Shown here piece by piece: positions 30,739 through 33,891 of a stretch of 33,891 nucleotides of DNA (positions within the stretch are counted from its first letter, which is position 1; each line of letters begins with the position of its first letter). The notes under the pieces are model-generated. The model was not told where the DNA came from, ran no database searches, and saw nothing but the letters and a program-made list of their open reading frames with translations. The DNA is from Mycoplasmataceae bacterium. Lineage in GTDB: Bacteria > Bacillota_I > Bacilli_A > Mycoplasmatales > Mycoplasmoidaceae. The position numbers and the translations under genes are program-made. The stretch spans positions 1 to 33,891 of the forward strand of contig JAIRTE010000026.1 in assembly GCA_031255095.1 (NCBI GenBank), written 5' to 3'.

Positions 30739-31043
30739 TTATATTTTTTCCTTTAATAAAAAATCAACAATATCAATAATTTCAATACCACTAGTGTCCT
30801 ATTAATTTTAGAATTATTAATTAAAATTTTTCTAATTCATTAATATTTAATAAATGTCTATTTTCTTTATCATCAAAATTAATATAAATAATTTGTTCCT
30901 GTTTATACTCTTTTTTAACTCTTCAATAAATTGTAATAAAAGAGTAGTTTTGCCGCATCTTCTAATGCCTGTGATTACATTTATTAGATCTGCTGTTTTA
31001 ATTTATTAAGTTTATTTAAATACTTTTTTCTTAAGACTTCCAT
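30739..31043 (-). pseudogene. Decayed AAA ATPase (AAA_14/DUF4143 type)
   Basis: Fragments of one protein appear in different minus-strand frames. First comes MEVLRKKYLNKLNKLKQ from the ATG at 31043. Next, in a shifted frame, is DLINVITGIRRCGKTTLLLQ with an intact Walker A (GIRRCGKT), running on to FIEELKK. In another frame is EYKQEQIIYINFDDKENRH ending in a stop. Then GIEIIDIVDFLLKEK. At least three frameshifts and stops separate them. The order matches the N-terminal part of AAA_14 ATPases with DUF4143; the middle and C-terminal parts are deleted. Homology may continue to about 30680. TATAAT at 31056-31051 still sits 7 nt before the old start codon. Confidence 0.75.
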
Positions 31044-31086
31044 GCAATATATTATATTTTTTCAATACACTGAAAAAACTTAATTA

Positions 31087-32169
31087 CTAAATTTTTACTT
31101 CTGCTAATAATTTTTGTTGTTCATCAGTAATTAAAGTTTCTATAATTTCATTTAAATCCCCATTCATTATTTGATCTAATTTATTTAAAGTTAAGTTTAC
31201 TCGGTGATCAGTAACTCTATTTTGTGGGTAATTATATGTTCTAATTTTTTCTGATCTTTCACCAGTACCAACTTGTGATCGACGTAAACCATCTTCACTT
31301 TCCTTTTTATCTCGTTGTAATTTATCTAAAACTTTTGTTTTTAATAAATTCATTGCTACTTCTCTATTTTGAATTTGACTTCTTTCATTTGAACATTCAG
31401 CAACCAAACCGGTTGCTAAATGTGTAATTCGAACTGCAGATTCAGATTTATTAACATGTTGTCCACCTTTTCCACCAGCTCTATATGTATCAACTCTAAT
31501 TTCACTTGGAGAAAAATTAATATCTTTTATTTCCTCTTGCTCTGGCATAACAGCAACTGTTATTGTAGAAGTATGTACCCTACCTTTTGTTTCAGTCTCT
31601 GGGACTCTTTGAACACGGTGCACACCTGATTCAAATTTCATTTTTGAATATACTTCTTCACCTTTAACACTAAAAAATATGTAATCTAATCCCATGCCAT
31701 TACTTGATGCATCCATAACAGTAATGCGTCAATGTTTACTTTCACAATATGCTTTATAACAATTAAATAAATCTTCAACAAATATTGTTGATTCATCACC
31801 ACCTGCAGCTGGTCTCATTTCAATAAAAATATTTTTATCGTTATTAGGATCAGAAGGAATTAGCATTATTTTTAATTTTTCTTCTAATATTGGAATTTGT
31901 TCATGAGCTTCAGCTAAATCTAGTTTGGCTAATTCTTTAAATTCTTCATCTTTAGAATTAAAAACAATTTCTTCAGCTTGCTCAGCATTCTTAATTAAAT
32001 TATTATATTTGTCAAATTCTATGACAATAGCCTCAAATTTTTTTGTTTGTTTATTAATACTAATAAATTGTTCGGTTGTGGTCGTTTCAGAATTTTTTTG
32101 ATTTTCTAAATCAATATATGTTTCTTTTATTTTTTGCAATGATGCAAAAAGATTTTTATTATAAATCAT
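31087..32169 (-). CDS. prfA: Peptide chain release factor 1
   Basis: 360 aa with a TGA-Trp (SKHWRITV). RF1 ends translation at UAA and UAG. The codon-recognition motif is PET at 190-192 ([14 protein letters not shown]), in the RF1-type PxT position. The catalytic GGQ is at 235-237 in [16 protein letters not shown] (usual RASGAGGQHVN), and further blocks are [12 protein letters not shown] and [12 protein letters not shown]. With UGA recoded as Trp, RF2 is not expected, so RF1 should be the sole class I release factor. It begins 8 nt after rpmB. HemK/PrmC, the usual partner, is not next to it. Confidence 0.96.
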
Positions 32170-32177
32170 TAGTGAAT

Positions 32178-32417
32178 CTAAGCAGTTTGCGTATTGTTAT
32201 TAGCTTTTTTAGTATAAGGATTAACAACTAAACCTTTTTTCTTTAAAGTTTTTAATGTTTTAGCACTAACTTTAATAGTTTTGTAATTACCTGGACTAAC
32301 TTCATATTTAACATTTTGTAAATTTAGACTTCAAATACGACGAGTGTGTCTAACAGAGTGAGACACCTTGTTACCACTCATTGCTTTTTTACCTGTTAAA
32401 AAATCAGATCTTGACAT
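32178..32417 (-). CDS. rpmB: 50S ribosomal protein L28 (bL28)
   Basis: 79 aa, with one TGA-Trp. It starts MSRSDFLTGKKAMSGNKVSH, then RHTRRIWSLNLQNVKY and a basic tail KVSAKTLKTLKKKGL, which is the L28 pattern. It has its own TATAAT 8 nt before the ATG in the 23-bp gap after the DivIVA-like gene, and is followed closely by prfA. Confidence 0.94.
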
Positions 32418-32425
32418 ATATCTTA

Positions 32426-32431
32426 ATTATA
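32426..32431 (-). promoter_or_regulatory. -10 box of rpmB-prfA
   Basis: Minus-strand TATAAT 8 nt before the rpmB start codon, inside the short gap after the upstream gene. This suggests rpmB-prfA can be transcribed independently with almost no leader. Confidence 0.5.
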
Positions 32432-32440
32432 CTTATAGAA

Positions 32441-32833
32441 TTATTTTTGTGTAATCTTTTTAAGCATTTTATTCATCTCTTCTACTTTTTTGCTTAAATC
32501 AGCATAATTACTCACTGAATTTTTAATTTCAGTAAATTCTGCATTACGACGGTAATTTTGATATCCATCTTTTTTTAATTCATCATTTTCAGTCTTTAAA
32601 AGTTTAATGTAATCATCTTTAGATGCCAACTCTTTCTCTAAAACTGTTATTTTTGACATTAAATTAGCTGAATTATTTTTTTCACTTTGAAAAGCAGCTG
32701 AGATTTTATCTAACCATTCAATTACTTTATCAAAAAAATAATCAACTTCGTCTGGATCATAACCTGCATGCAATTTTTTACCAAATTTTTTTTCTAAAAT
32801 ATCTTTTTTAAGTAATTCAATTTTGTTTGTCAT
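32441..32833 (-). CDS. DivIVA/GpsB-like coiled-coil protein
   Basis: 130 aa. The N-terminal 40 residues match the DivIVA lipid-binding domain pattern: KKDILEKKFGKKLHAGYDPDEVDYFFDKVIEWL (segments KKFGKKLHAGYD and PDEVDYFFDKV). Residues about 52-90 and 105-128 are coiled coils. DivIVA/GpsB proteins bind curved membrane or cell-division proteins and direct polar growth or division. In a wall-less cell the role may be cell polarity or cytoskeleton. Starts 8 nt after TATAAT. It is shorter than B. subtilis DivIVA (164 aa) and nearer GpsB in length. Which of the two it is cannot be decided. Confidence 0.8.
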   Translation of the reverse strand: MTNKIELLKKDILEKKFGKKLHAGYDPDEVDYFFDKVIEWLDKISAAFQSEKNNSANLMSKITVLEKELASKDDYIKLLKTENDELKKDGYQNYRRNAEFTEIKNSVSNYADLSKKVEEMNKMLKKITQK

Positions 32834-32841
32834 ATGTATAA

Positions 32842-32847
32842 ATTATA
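32842..32847 (-). promoter_or_regulatory. -10 box of the DivIVA-like gene
   Basis: Minus-strand TATAAT 8 nt before the start codon. The 128-bp gap to the upstream surface-type gene shows no strong terminator. Confidence 0.5.
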
Positions 32848-32961
32848 TTTTATTGTATGTACTATTTTTATATATCTTTATTTAGTAATAATTCAATGTG
32901 ATCATTATTTACAAAAACTTGCAATTTGAAGTCTATTTTCATTGTTCTTTAAATTAGTGTA

Positions 32962-33891
32962 TTAACCAGAATATGTTCCACATACTATAGCAGTAGCACA
33001 TTCCACAGTGGTTTGGACTCCTTGTGATGAGGCTCAAAGAAATTTGCCAGTGAGAGTCAGTAGGGTAACATCACCAGTTTCAGTAATAGCTGTGCTATTC
33101 CTTTTATAGACAACATTCAATGTTATCAATCTATCAGCTAATTGTGTATAACGTACAACTGATTCAGTAAAATACTTTGTATTACAGTTTCTAGTTACAT
33201 TTGTTAGTGTTTTTCAATCACTCTCAGTGCCTTCTGCAGTATAAGTCTTTTCGAATCAAATATAATAATCTTTAGGTATGCTTTTTGCTGCTGCATTTGT
33301 TAAATAAAAAATATTTTTATCTCTCATTCCTACTTCTACAAAATTAATTGATGGAGGTTTTTTAGTGGTATATGGATGTGCATAAAATGTTCAATAAGAT
33401 TTATAACTCACAGTTTTTTCAGTACCATCTAAATCTTTTTCTTTTAGACTAAGAGTTGCAGCTACAGTATAAATTCCACCAATATAATCTATTTCTTGTG
33501 AAAAAAATTGAATTTCCCCATTACTTTTATTAAACCTGATGTTTGCATCACTGTCAACTCTATCTAATGAACTGTTACCACCAGAATATTTACCACCAAT
33601 AATAGAATATGAAATAGTTTTTGTAGTAAGTTCAGACACATTTTTATCATGATAATAAAATGTTGGTAAATATTTAGACCCTCTGGCTAAATTAGTTGTA
33701 GTATATTCAATTCTCACTGCATGTGATAAATTTACATAAATAGGTAAAGGAGTATCAGTTTTATATACTGTAGATGTAGGTTTTGCTTTTAATGTAATTA
33801 CACCAGCATTTGCATTAAAATCTTCAATAGTTAATTCAGAGAAATTAAGGGTTTTATTTTCTTTGGCAAGAATTTTAAATACATCTTGTTC
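32962..33891 (-). CDS. Surface-type beta-rich protein (5' end outside window)
   Basis: The last 309 residues are visible, with three or more TGA-Trp codons (KSYWTFYAHP, YIWFEK, SDWKTLTN); the stop TAA is at 32964-32962. The visible part is beta-strand-rich with Thr/Ser/Asn and no membrane segment. It looks like Ig-like modules: ITLKAKPTSTVYKT and IRFNKSNGEIQFFSQ, followed by GGIYTVAATLSLKEKD. This is similar in style to the 1307-aa surface protein. The C-terminus has two Cys (VECATAIVCGTYSG) that could form a disulphide outside the cell. There is no anchor at this end, so any signal or lipobox lies beyond the window. Probably an adhesin-like or variable surface protein; the family is not identified. 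Confidence 0.7.

Overview
The window comes from a low-GC mollicute (Mycoplasma-like bacterium). Long conserved proteins (RpoB, RpoC, PepT, PrfA, MiaB, Lgt, the large surface protein) stay open only if in-frame TGA is read as tryptophan. The only release factor seen is RF1. Gene density is very high and there are two Cys-lipobox proteins plus both lipoprotein-processing enzymes. A Malacoplasma/Ureaplasma-type relative is plausible, but the species cannot be fixed from this sequence alone.

Layout. 1-1759 (+): two tandem coiled-coil paralogs, grpE and a small C39-like cysteine-peptidase candidate. 1766-2328 (-): a compact, apparently cas-less CRISPR unit. It has seven 36-bp repeats with six 30-bp spacers, followed on the same strand by a previously unannotated tracrRNA-like gene whose anti-repeat pairs with the repeat over 19 bp around a 3-nt bulge. 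2474-11383 (-): the transcription/translation operon rpoB-rpoC-rplM-rpsI plus a 37-aa membrane peptide. 11522-12001 (-): a 14-residue-repeat coiled-coil protein. 12002-12619 holds no gene but several dyads. 12620-13831 (+): pepT. 13875-14294 (-): tRNA-Phe, -Asp, -fMet and -Ser. 14359-16311 (-): a lipoprotein and a two-TM protein.

16354-23519 (+): lspA, an RluD-family pseudouridine synthase, tsaB, a 1307-aa surface protein built of about ten Ig-like repeats, and miaB. 23619-25934 (-): an unrecognised 658-aa protein and rpsU. 25955-26243 (+): a 2[4Fe-4S] ferredoxin and a CAU tRNA, probably Ile2. 26253-28556 (-): a flippase-like membrane protein and lgt. 28579-29454 (+): folD. 29460-32833 (-): a RmuC-family protein carrying a lipobox, a decayed AAA ATPase, prfA, rpmB and a DivIVA/GpsB-like protein. 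32962-33891 (-): the 3' part of another surface-type protein.

How it works together. Lgt and LspA would mature the lipoproteins in the window, including the unusual RmuC. MiaB and ferredoxin together imply an Fe-S cluster supply. Most first genes start only 6-12 nt after a perfect TATAAT, which suggests leaderless or near-leaderless mRNAs. Two divergent gene pairs (rpsU/ferredoxin and lgt/folD) share overlapping -10 boxes. The best candidate for an undescribed system is the stand-alone tracrRNA plus array, which would need a Cas9 encoded elsewhere or be a relic.
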